The notes under the pieces: model-generated
The model's input: only the letters and a program-made list of their open reading frames with translations
Databases searched by the model: none
What the model was told of the DNA's origin: nothing
Made by a program: the position numbers and the translations under genes
Part shown: piece by piece, positions 45,621 to 54,322 of the stretch
How positions within the stretch are numbered: the stretch's first letter is position 1
Layout of the letters: each line of letters begins with the position of its first letter
DNA from: Asticcacaulis sp. MM231
Lineage (GTDB): Bacteria; Pseudomonadota; Alphaproteobacteria; Caulobacterales; Caulobacteraceae
DNA: 64,000 nt
Direction: 5' to 3'
NCBI RefSeq assembly: GCF_964186625.1
Contig: NZ_OZ075108.1
Location: 2,046,001-2,110,000, forward strand

Positions 45621-48482
45621 ATGACGAAATCCAGGCTTATGACCAACCTATCCCGCTCGCCCCTTGCCTGGCCCATAGCCGCCCTGCTGATGGCGGCTAT
45701 ACCGGCCACGGTCACGGCGCAAGCGGCGCCCGCGACAGCGCCGATAAACGTGCCGGCCATCCCTTACACAACACGCACCTTGCCAAACGGCTTGAAGGTC
45801 TTCTATTCGCGCGACACCACGACGCCCAACGTCACCATTCAGATGTGGTATGGCGTCGGCTCCAAGGACGATCCCAACGGTCGCTCAGGTTTCGCCCACC
45901 TGTTCGAACACCTGATGTTCAAGGCGACCCGCGACATGCCTCCCGAAAGTCTGGACCGCCTGACCGAGGACGTCGGCGGTAACAACAATGCCTCGACCTG
46001 GGATGATCTCACCAATTATTTTGAAACGGTGCCCGCCCAGCATCTGGAGCGTCTTCTGTGGGCGGAATCGCAACGCCTTGGCGCCTTGGTGGTTGATCAG
46101 GCCAATTTCGTCTCCGAGCGCGATGTGGTGAAGGAAGAACTGCGCCAGGGGGTGCTGGCCCAGCCCTATGGCCGCCTGTTCTCCTTGTATATTCCGCAAT
46201 ATTCTTACGCTGTGCATCCTTACAAGCGCCCCGGCATCGGCTCGATCGAAGAACTGGACGCGGCGACGATAGATGATGTGCGCGCTTTCCACGCCACCTA
46301 TTATCGCCCGGATAACGCCGCCCTGATCGTGGTTGGCAATTTCGACGAAAGCCAGCTCAATCTCTGGATCGATCAGTATCTCGGCAAGTTGAAAAACCCG
46401 TCGACGCCCCTGCCCCGCGTCACGACGGTGGAACCGGAACGTACAGCCGCCAAAACCGTCACCACCTATGGTCCCAACGTCCCTCTGCCCGCCGTGGTTA
46501 TGACCTGGCTTGGACCTAAGGCTTCCGACAAGGATGCCGCCGCCGTGAAGGTGCTCAATGCCATCATGTCCAGCGGCAAGTCTTCGCGGCTCTATAACAG
46601 CCTCGTCTACGACAAGCAGGTCGCCACTGAAGTGCTGTCAAACGGCGACATGTCGGCGCAGGGCGGTCTGATCTATTTCGGCGCCATCATGTCGGATGGC
46701 AAGGCACCCGCCGAAGGCGAAGCCTTGCTGGCCGCCCAGATCGCTGAACTGCGTGATAAGCCCGTATCCGCCAGCGAACTCGAAGAGGCCAAGACGGAAC
46801 TCATCGCCGCCGCTGTGCGCAATCGTGAAAGCATCGATGATCGCGCGTTTGCACTTGGCGCCGCCCTGCTGATTGAGGGTGACGCCGCCCGCGCCAATAG
46901 CGCCGTCGCCGAACTGTCGGCGGTGACGGCCGCCGATGTTCAGGCGGCCGCGCGTAAATATCTGGCGGCCAACCGCTCGACCACCATTCGCTATCTTTCG
47001 GAGTCCGAGCGCCCGAAGGGAGAAACAGAAGCAACGCCGATCGTTCCGACAGTCGCCAGTGTCAAGTTTACCGGCGAGGTCTATGCCCTGCGTCCCGCCG
47101 ACCAACGTGAGGCGATGCCGCCACTTGGCAAGGCCGTCGACCCGGTACTGCCGGTGCCAAGCGAACAGGTTTTGCCCAATGGCCTCAAGGTCATTGTCGC
47201 CCATAGTTCCGATCTGCCGCTGGTCGCGGTGCGACTGCTGGCCAAGGCGGGCGCTTCGTCCGACCCGGCCGGCAAGGGCGGAACCGCCAGCCTGATGGCC
47301 AATGTCATAACCGAAGGTACCGCTACCCGTTCGTCGCAGGACATCGCGGTGCAAAGCGAGGCGCTCGGCACCGAGCTTTCGGCCGGTTCAGACTGGGAGT
47401 TATCATCGCTGCGCCTCAATGTCGTGAAGACGAACCTGGTGCCGGCCCTCGATATCATGGCCGACGTCGCCCAACACCCGGCCTTCAGCGCCGAGGAGAT
47501 CGAGCGGGTACGCACGCAAACGCTCGATGACCTGAAAGTCAATTATCAACGCCCCAGTACCCTGGCGGGCTATATTTCCGCCCCGGTGCTCTACGCCGGC
47601 ACGCCGATGGGACACGTCATCGGCGGCACACCGAATTCCCTGCCGAAGATCGGGCGTGACGACCTCGTGCGCTTCCATGACTCGGCCTGGCGTCCGGATA
47701 ATGCCGTGCTTGTGTTGACCGGCGATATCACGCCGGAGGAAGGGTTCGCGCTCGCCCGCAAGACCTTTGGCGACTGGAAAGCACCCGCCGGCGCCGCACG
47801 GACCGCGCCGGCCGTCACCCCGACCGCCGCACCGCGCGATCTCATCATCGATCTGCCAGGCACCGGCCAGGCGGCGGTTTTCGTCGCCAAAACAGCCATT
47901 TCACGCAAGGCCGTCGACTACTATCCCGGACTGGTGGCAAATACGGTGCTCGGCGGTGGTTATTCAGCGCGCCTCAATCAGGAAATCCGCATCAAGAGAG
48001 GGCTTTCCTATGGCGCAAGTTCGGGCCTGTCGCCACGCCAAACCACTGGTGGTTTCACGGCGGCCACTCAGACCAAGAACAAATCGGCAGCCGAGGTGGT
48101 GGGCCTGATCAAGACCGAGATGACGCGTCTGGGGAGCGAGCCTGTCGGGGCGGACGAGATGACGGCGCGCAAATCGGTGCTGATGGGTGGCTATGGCCGC
48201 GCCTTAAGCAGCGCTGACGGACTGGCCAATGTGCTGGGCGACCTGGCCTTCTACGGTATCGATCTGACCGAAATCCAGCGCTATACGGCCAAGGTTACGG
48301 CTGTCACGCCGGCACAGGTCAGCGCCTTTGCCAAAACCCACCTCGCCCCCGCCGCTGCCAGCGTTATCATCGTCGGGGATCGCAAGAAGATGGGGGACGC
48401 CATCGGTACGGCCCTGCCAAAGGCGGAGCTTATTCCGCAAAGCGAACTGGATCTGGACCGACCCGACCTGACGTCAAAATGA
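45621..48482 (+). CDS. M16-family zinc metalloprotease, secreted, two-domain
   Basis: 953 aa from ATG 45621 (MTKSRLMTNL). Signal peptide ending VTAQA. First M16 domain has the inverted zinc motif HLFEH (93-97) and downstream Glu region; a second M16 domain from about residue 510 (VLPNGLKVIVAHSSDLPLV) has no HxxEH and is probably the inactive partner, as in pitrilysin-like bacterial proteins. Likely degrades short peptides in the periplasm. Placed between nusG and rplK but on the opposite strand. Confidence 0.92.
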   Translation: MTKSRLMTNLSRSPLAWPIAALLMAAIPATVTAQAAPATAPINVPAIPYTTRTLPNGLKVFYSRDTTTPNVTIQMWYGVGSKDDPNGRSGFAHLFEHLMFKATRDMPPESLDRLTEDVGGNNNASTWDDLTNYFETVPAQHLERLLWAESQRLGALVVDQANFVSERDVVKEELRQGVLAQPYGRLFSLYIPQYSYAVHPYKRPGIGSIEELDAATIDDVRAFHATYYRPDNAALIVVGNFDESQLNLWIDQYLGKLKNPSTPLPRVTTVEPERTAAKTVTTYGPNVPLPAVVMTWLGPKASDKDAAAVKVLNAIMSSGKSSRLYNSLVYDKQVATEVLSNGDMSAQGGLIYFGAIMSDGKAPAEGEALLAAQIAELRDKPVSASELEEAKTELIAAAVRNRESIDDRAFALGAALLIEGDAARANSAVAELSAVTAADVQAAARKYLAANRSTTIRYLSESERPKGETEATPIVPTVASVKFTGEVYALRPADQREAMPPLGKAVDPVLPVPSEQVLPNGLKVIVAHSSDLPLVAVRLLAKAGASSDPAGKGGTASLMANVITEGTATRSSQDIAVQSEALGTELSAGSDWELSSLRLNVVKTNLVPALDIMADVAQHPAFSAEEIERVRTQTLDDLKVNYQRPSTLAGYISAPVLYAGTPMGHVIGGTPNSLPKIGRDDLVRFHDSAWRPDNAVLVLTGDITPEEGFALARKTFGDWKAPAGAARTAPAVTPTAAPRDLIIDLPGTGQAAVFVAKTAISRKAVDYYPGLVANTVLGGGYSARLNQEIRIKRGLSYGASSGLSPRQTTGGFTAATQTKNKSAAEVVGLIKTEMTRLGSEPVGADEMTARKSVLMGGYGRALSSADGLANVLGDLAFYGIDLTEIQRYTAKVTAVTPAQVSAFAKTHLAPAAASVIIVGDRKKMGDAIGTALPKAELIPQSELDLDRPDLTSK

Positions 48483-48483
48483 T

Positions 48484-48519
48484 AAAAAAAACGCTCCGGA
48501 AAACCGGAGCGCTTTTTTT
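48484..48519. terminator. Bidirectional terminator between M16 gene and nusG
   Basis: CGCTCCGG-AAAA-CCGGAGCG with A- and T-runs on both sides. Confidence 0.88.
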
Positions 48520-48539
48520 GAAAGATAATCCAGACTGGA

Positions 48540-49118
48540 TTAAACGCCGGTCTTCTCGACCTGAGCGTATTCCAGTTCGACCGGCGTGGCGCGACCGAAG
48601 ATCGACACCGAAACGCGCAGACGGGCGTGTTCCTGATCGACCAACTCAACAACGCCATCGAACGAGGCAAAGTGGCCGGACGTAATCTTGACCTTTTCGC
48701 CGATGTCGAACGACAGGACGGGCTTCGGACGCTCAACCGCGGCGGCCGAGTTGCCAAGGATACGATCGACTTCCTTTTGCGACACCGGCATGGGCTTCGC
48801 GCCCGAACCAAGGAAGCCGGTGACCTTCGGCGTGTTCTTGACGAGGTGATAGGCTTCATCGGAAAGCTGCATCTTCACCAGCACGTAGCCGGGGAAGAAC
48901 TTGCGCTCAGAATTGAATTTGCGGCCACGGCGAATCTCGACGACCTCTTCGGTCGGTACGAGGATTTCCGAGAACTTGTCCTCCAGACCCTGGCTCTTGG
49001 CCTGATCGCGCAGCGCCTCAGCCACCTTCTTCTCGAAGTTGGAATAGGCGTGGACGATGTACCACTTGTGGTTCGGGTTGGACGTGACAGCCGTTTCGGC
49101 GGGAGCAGGATTTGCCAT
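48540..49118 (-). CDS. nusG: Transcription antitermination/termination factor NusG
   Basis: 192 aa. NGN domain (HKWYIVHAYSNFEKKVAEAL) and KOW domain (VKITSGHFASFDGVVEL). Binds RNA polymerase and Rho or S10. Downstream of secE, as in the classical array. Confidence 0.97.
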   Translation of the reverse strand: MANPAPAETAVTSNPNHKWYIVHAYSNFEKKVAEALRDQAKSQGLEDKFSEILVPTEEVVEIRRGRKFNSERKFFPGYVLVKMQLSDEAYHLVKNTPKVTGFLGSGAKPMPVSQKEVDRILGNSAAAVERPKPVLSFDIGEKVKITSGHFASFDGVVELVDQEHARLRVSVSIFGRATPVELEYAQVEKTGV

Positions 49119-49130
49119 GTAAGTTAGTCC

Positions 49131-49454
49131 TTATTGGCCGATTTTGGTGACATAGTTTGTCAGGAAGCCGAGAGCGCCGTCAATAACAAAGAAGAAAACA
49201 CCGGCCAGCACGACCATGATCAGCACCATCACGGTGGTGATCCAGACTTCCTTGCGCGACGTCCAGGTGATGCGCTTGGCCTCGTTCTGAACTTCCTTGA
49301 AGAACTTCGCCGGATTGAAAGGCTTCTTCGGCGTCTTGACCGCATCCGCCGTCGCGGCATTACCACTGGCAGCCGCCGGTGCAATCTTGCCGATCGCGAC
49401 CTTGCGGCCCGGCTCAACGGTCTTTGTCTTGGTCTCTGGTTTCTTCACCGTCAA
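49131..49454 (-). CDS. secE: Protein translocase subunit SecE
   Basis: 107 aa. A hydrophilic N-terminal extension, then FFKEVQNEAKRITWTSRKEV and one transmembrane helix. Stabilises SecY. The start is TTG at 49454 or GTG at 49448; neither has a strong Shine-Dalgarno. Operon with nusG. Confidence 0.93.
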   Translation of the reverse strand: MTVKKPETKTKTVEPGRKVAIGKIAPAAASGNAATADAVKTPKKPFNPAKFFKEVQNEAKRITWTSRKEVWITTVMVLIMVVLAGVFFFVIDGALGFLTNYVTKIGQ

Positions 49455-49609
49455 AACGCCTATCTTATGTTAGCGCCGCATTGCGCGACTTCCGAACAAC
49501 AGAAATGAGGCTCGAAAACGAATTTTCAAGCCTCCAAATTATGGGGCCCGCATAGAAGAGTGCACAAAGTCATTTGTACGACACTTTTCGGATGCGTTCC
49601 GAAGGAGAT

Positions 49610-49685
49610 TGGCAGGGGCGGAGGGATTCGAACCCACGACATCCGGTTTTGGAGACCGACGCTCTACCAGCTGAACTACACCCCT
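49610..49685 (-). tRNA. tRNA-Trp (CCA anticodon)
   Basis: Complete 76-nt cloverleaf. Acceptor AGGGGTG / CGCCCCT, anticodon loop CTCCAAA, T-loop GGTTCGAATCC. The 3' CCA is encoded. Directly upstream of secE, in the classical position. Confidence 0.95.
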
Positions 49686-49846
49686 GCAGTTCTCAAGGAA
49701 GACCAGTGCGTAAGCCTTGGCACATCCATGGGAGGCGTGCGGTTTATCAGTGCTTGGGCGAACGTGCAACAGGCAAAGCAGCAATTATTCAGCATTTTTC
49801 ACAGCAAATCCGGCAGTGCCCCAGGTCATCATGGCCGGCGCTTTGA

Positions 49847-51052
49847 TTACGGCGCAAACGCTGGATCAACGATCGCCCACAAGGCAGACTTAGGATTAGC
49901 CGAGGTATCGAACAATAAGGGCCAGTTCGCGCGTGTGACCGGATAGGTATTTAGCCACGTACTCTTGTCCGTTATACCCCACGTCGTCACCGACTTGACG
50001 GAGGCATGGGCAGCAAACACCGTAAAGAGTTCGCGGTATTTCAAGGCCTGGGCCTGAAGCGCCGAATTATAGGCCGCCGTGCCCGGCGCAAGCGCTGCCA
50101 GACAGGTCGATGGTGTATCAAAGCAACTGCCCGGATCGTTATAGAGCGATACATCCATTTCGGTGATGTGGTTGATCAATCCCTTGGCCTCGACATCGGC
50201 CAGGGCGGCTTCGACCTGCGCCGCCGATGGATAACTGATACTGATGTGCATCTGATGCCCAACGCCATCAACAGGCACACCACGATCGATCATGCCCTGA
50301 ACAATGGTCATCAGACGCCCGCGCTTGCCGGCATCTTCCGTCGAATAGTCATTGATGAACAACTGCACCGCAGGATCAGCGGCGCGGGCTGCATGAAAAG
50401 CGTAGTCGATGAAATCAGACCCGAACAGACGATACCACTCCGAGTCACGGTAGGTGCCCGAGGCATCATCGCGCGTTGCCTCGTTGACCACATCCCAGCA
50501 ATAGACCTTGCCTTTGAAGTGGGTGACCACGTCGGTAATGTAGGTTTCGAGACGTGCCCGCACCAGTGCCTTGTAAGCGGTCATATCCGTGCGGTCGCCA
50601 TCGAAGAACCACGACGGCGACGTCTGGTGCCACACCAGCGCGTGCCCCCGCACCTCGATTCCATTCGCCTGAGCGAAAGCGATCAGATCATCGGCCGGCG
50701 CGAAATTATAAACACCGGGGCTGACGCCGATCGGGCTGGCCTTCATGACGCTCTCGGCGGTGAGGCTGTTGGCGTGCTTGAGCAGAACCGCTTTGGCGCC
50801 CGTCTCATTGGCGGTGCCGAAGTCGGCCGCCATGCCGATTTTGAACTTGCCGGCGAAAAAGGTCTTCAGCGCCGGCGCGCTGGCCGGATCGGGCAAGACA
50901 CGGCCCGGAATTGAGGATGAACTGGAGGCAGAGGAAGACGAACTGCTACCGCCACCGCTGGAACTGCCACCCCCGCCTCCACCGCCGCAGGCCGCGACCA
51001 GAGACGAGGCGGCAACCGTAAACAACAGCGACCGGCGGTTAACTGGCGTCAT
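49847..51052 (-). CDS. Endo-1,4-beta-xylanase, GH10, lipoprotein
   Basis: 401 aa from ATG 51052 with GGGAGAAG upstream. Lipoprotein signal with Cys22 (LVAAC), then a low-complexity Gly/Ser linker (about 23-48), then the GH10 barrel: VRGHALVWHQTSP, acid/base Glu191 in WDVVNEA, nucleophile Glu298 in HITEMDVSL, and the WGITDKSTWL aglycone side. It hydrolyses xylan at the cell surface. It lies in the block inserted between tRNA-Trp and tuf. Confidence 0.93.
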   Translation of the reverse strand: MTPVNRRSLLFTVAASSLVAACGGGGGGGSSSGGGSSSSSSASSSSSIPGRVLPDPASAPALKTFFAGKFKIGMAADFGTANETGAKAVLLKHANSLTAESVMKASPIGVSPGVYNFAPADDLIAFAQANGIEVRGHALVWHQTSPSWFFDGDRTDMTAYKALVRARLETYITDVVTHFKGKVYCWDVVNEATRDDASGTYRDSEWYRLFGSDFIDYAFHAARAADPAVQLFINDYSTEDAGKRGRLMTIVQGMIDRGVPVDGVGHQMHISISYPSAAQVEAALADVEAKGLINHITEMDVSLYNDPGSCFDTPSTCLAALAPGTAAYNSALQAQALKYRELFTVFAAHASVKSVTTWGITDKSTWLNTYPVTRANWPLLFDTSANPKSALWAIVDPAFAP

Positions 51053-51136
51053 AATCTTCTCCCGTGATCTTATCATGAGGCGCTTGGTGCGCCTCTTGAC
51101 GCCATGTAAGAAGATTATGTCAGGTGTGTCAAACGC

Positions 51137-53125
51137 CTACAGTAAACGGGCGATGAGCCAGATGGCGACACCCGCCAGCGGAAGACCGCCCCAGATCGCA
51201 GCGCGGGTGATAAAGCCCGGCAGCCATGAGAGCGCCGGTTGCGCCGGCACGCAGATACTCATGCGATCATAGGTGCCAATCTCGCTATAGGCGCGATCCA
51301 GCGCCATCTTCTCATCGGCGGAAAGCCACGGCCTGACGACAGTGTAGTCACGTACCGCCTCATAGCCTTCGGCCGTCTGCCGTGGTGTGAAACTGAGGCG
51401 AAGCCCGCCGAAATCCCATACCTTCGCTTTTTCGGGCCAGACCAGGGTCAGGCCGGTTTTGATCAGGGTGGTGATCCGGCCTTCGCGGACATCGCCGATA
51501 TCGAACGGAAAGCGCCGGTGGCCTTCCGGCTCTTCCAGCACATAGTCGAAACCCGATTCCGGACTGAAGAAGACCTTGTCGCCACCGCCTCGGTGCCACG
51601 GGTTATCGGTCGTGACCAGGGTGGTAATGGTGATTTCATTGAGGCCGCGATCGTCGATCATCTGCGGGATAGCGCACATGTTCATACCGTAGATATAGCT
51701 GAACAGGGCGCAGCGATCCTCGACATAGCTTGTCAGGCTCTGATGGCGCAACTCGCGTCGCACGCCATCGGCGCGGGCACCGCGATAGATGTAGTCGATC
51801 TCAATGAGGGTCTCCTCACCCTTCTTTTCGGGCAGATGGATAACCTCTCGAACCTCGTAATCCAGCGCCGGCTGCTTGTCCATCATACGGACCAGGTCGC
51901 CGCCCGGCTTGAGGATCAGGGCGTAGCCGAGATCATTCTGCGCCATATGGGCCAGATCGCCGCCCTGCGCCACATCCGACGTGCCCTCGAACCAGTACAT
52001 GCGCCCTTCGTGAACGCACATGGAGATACAGTGGTTGAAGGACCCCAGCCGCGGCTGGGTGTTGATCAGGTCGAAGCCGCGCTTGGTATCAACCAGGGCC
52101 GGCCAGCTTTCCACCCCCATCTTGGTCAGCATGGCCGCGATCATTTTCGACACGTCCTTGCAGTCGCCGATGCGGTCGGCATAGATCTCCTTCAGGGTGC
52201 GCGGCACAAAACCGCCCTCCCCGAACGAAAAGGCGAAGTAACGGATGCTTTCCTGCACCCAGCGCACGGCGGCGACAATGCGATCGGCCACCTTGTCGTG
52301 ATCCGCCTCGATCTGCTGGATGACCGCCAGCAGGCCTTCGGGATAGTTGTTATCGCCCTCAAAGCCGGTGCGCATGACATCGCCGACGCGCGGCCAGTTG
52401 TCGATACTGGAGGCATAGGCGCCGCGCACCGGCATCACCCAGCCGGGGCTGTCGAACTCGTAGTCGCACTCACGGATATGCTCGGCCTCGAACAGGATTT
52501 CGCTGTAGCCATCGTCCAGTTTGCTGACCTTGGGTTCGGTCCAGCCGAGCGGAAACGGCCGCATATAGATCTGGCGCTGCGGCGGGACCAGCAGGCGGGC
52601 GTGGCGCTTGTCCCAGTAGATGACGTTCTGCAACATCACCGGTACCGAAAATTCGCCCTGAAAGCAGGCCGGATCACCGGCAAGCGTCATGGCGGTGTCG
52701 ATGATATCCCCCACCCGCACGTCCGGCAGGGTGATGGCCATGGTCCAGCGGCCATCGAGCACCAGACGTTCGAAACTGCGCTCGCGGCGCATGACGATAT
52801 AGCGTGATTTGACGTCGACCTCGATCACCTCATCGCCGCGCAGGATGCGGATATGGTGGATGGTCAGGTCGTCATAATAGGGATTGAACGGCAGAGTGAC
52901 ATTGGCCAGATAGCTCATGGCCGAGAGGTTCACCACCTCTTCGATGGTGCGGTTATAGCGGTGCGGATGCAGATCGAGTCGCGACTGATCATCAACCAGC
53001 CAGGTATAGAAACCGTAGGGCGCCTTGGATTGATCGAGCGTGGCCGGGCGCTTGAAATCCTAAATCTTGACCCATGCGGGCTCAGGAGCAAAATGTATGC
53101 GCCGCCTGACCTCTTCCTCAAACAC
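51137..53125 (-). CDS. DUF3857/transglutaminase-like protein, apparent in-frame amber
   Basis: DUF3857 N-terminal domain followed by a transglutaminase core with Cys in DRIGDCKDVSKMI, His in LGSFNHCISM, and Asp-containing segment after it, then two C-terminal transmembrane-like helices. The 599-residue downstream frame is open from 52936. Upstream in frame, GTG 53125 (after GGGGGCGG) reads FEEEVRRRIHFAPEPAWVKI, then TAG at 53060-53062, then DFKRPATLDQSKAPYGFYTW. If the plus-strand AAATC at 53062 is GAATC, the TAG is CAG and the protein is 662 aa. The start-to-end version is probably right. Confidence 0.8.
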
Positions 53126-53149
53126 GTTTTCCGCCCCCAAAAAACTTCA

Positions 53150-53178
53150 AGCCCGGCAGAGGGTCGCTCCGCCGGGCT
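53150..53178 (-). other. GC hairpin upstream of DUF3857 gene
   Basis: AGCCCGGC / GCCGGGCT stem with T6 a few bases on. Could be a weak terminator or a 5'-leader hairpin. Confidence 0.45.
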
Positions 53179-53306
53179 AAATCGTTAACACAGGGGTTAA
53201 GCCTGTAAAGGGCTAAAGCAAGGATTTATCCGGTGGGAGAAATTCATTGTTTTTAGCTCAAGCGCCGCTTGGCTCCTCGCATAAGCTCGGACGGGCCTTG
53301 CCCTTG

Positions 53307-53332
53307 CCAAGCTGCATGTTCATGCAGCTTGG
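53307..53332. other. Hairpin after GIN-domain gene
   Basis: Perfect 12-bp stem CCAAGCTGCATG-TT-CATGCAGCTTGG, 2 bp from the gene's stop. No T-run follows on the transcribed strand. Confidence 0.55.
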
Positions 53333-53334
53333 AG

Positions 53335-54171
53335 TTACCATTGACCGACGATGACATTACCCGAGCCCATGATCGACTTCTCGATATTGCCGCTCACCGA
53401 CCGGACTCGCACATCGCCCGAACCGACGATATTGACCTCAAGCCCCTTCGCTTCACCGCCAAAGCGGACATCACCCGAGCCGGCGATATTGACTTCCATG
53501 CTCGGTGCCGTTCCGCTGGCCAGCTTCACATTGCCGGAACCACCGATATTGACCGAGATCGGGCCATTGACCTTATTGATGGCGATATCGCCATTGCCGC
53601 CGATATTGGCCTCAAGCGCACCCACCGAGTTGGCGGTAAAGTTGCCAGAACCACCGATATTGACTTCGGCGTCGGCCGTATCGACCAGATTGATGTCGCC
53701 GGAACCGCCGATATTGACCTGGGCCTGACCTGCCACACTTGCAATCTGCCAGTTACCGCAACCGCCTTCGCTGAATTCCAGCGTCTTGCTGGCGCCAACC
53801 GTGCCGTAGGTGGCGCCGCCGGCCGAGACCTTGGCGTCGAGAGGCACCTTGATATAGACGGTCGGCAGATCGGCATTGGCCACCGGCCCCAGCCCGGCGA
53901 TCGTCACACCGCCGGCCTTGCAGTTCAGATTGCGGCTTTTTAGCTTGCCATCGGCCACCAGCGTATTGCCCTTGGTGCGCACCATGATGACCGGCACCTT
54001 GGCCGTGCCGTAGACGACCTTCAACTCGACATCATCGCGATTTTCCGGCGTCACAACAACGCGGGCGGCGATGTTGGTCAGTTCAACCTCGGTATGGGCC
54101 GAAGCAGCATTGGCGGCCATCAGGCCCAGGGCGCAGACCGAAGCGGTGGTGATCAGGGCAAAAGTTTTCAT
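53335..54171 (-). CDS. Secreted GIN-domain (DUF2807) protein
   Basis: 278 aa from ATG 54171. Signal peptide ends near NAASAHTEV. The body has seven imperfect repeats of about 20 aa built on VNIGGSGD/N (from about residue 150 to the end), giving a right-handed beta-helix fold expected of putative auto-transporter adhesin head GIN domains. Function unknown; surface or periplasmic stickiness is a guess. Alone on the minus strand, next to the S9 peptidase. Confidence 0.82.
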   Translation of the reverse strand: MKTFALITTASVCALGLMAANAASAHTEVELTNIAARVVVTPENRDDVELKVVYGTAKVPVIMVRTKGNTLVADGKLKSRNLNCKAGGVTIAGLGPVANADLPTVYIKVPLDAKVSAGGATYGTVGASKTLEFSEGGCGNWQIASVAGQAQVNIGGSGDINLVDTADAEVNIGGSGNFTANSVGALEANIGGNGDIAINKVNGPISVNIGGSGNVKLASGTAPSMEVNIAGSGDVRFGGEAKGLEVNIVGSGDVRVRSVSGNIEKSIMGSGNVIVGQW

Positions 54172-54285
54172 GCTCGCATTCCTTTGTGGTGCCTCCTCTC
54201 CGGAAGCTATGAACACATTTTGGTCACAGGGAACGCCGGATACAACTTAATTAGCTGTCATGAAGCGTTTGTAATCTCAGATATG

Positions 54286-54314
54286 AAAAAGGCGGGCCAC
54301 TGAAGGACCCGCCT
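54286..54314 (-). terminator. Terminator after S9 peptidase gene
   Basis: AGGCGGG / CCCGCCT stem and TTTTTC on the minus strand. Confidence 0.8.
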
Positions 54315-54322
54315 GATATGTT

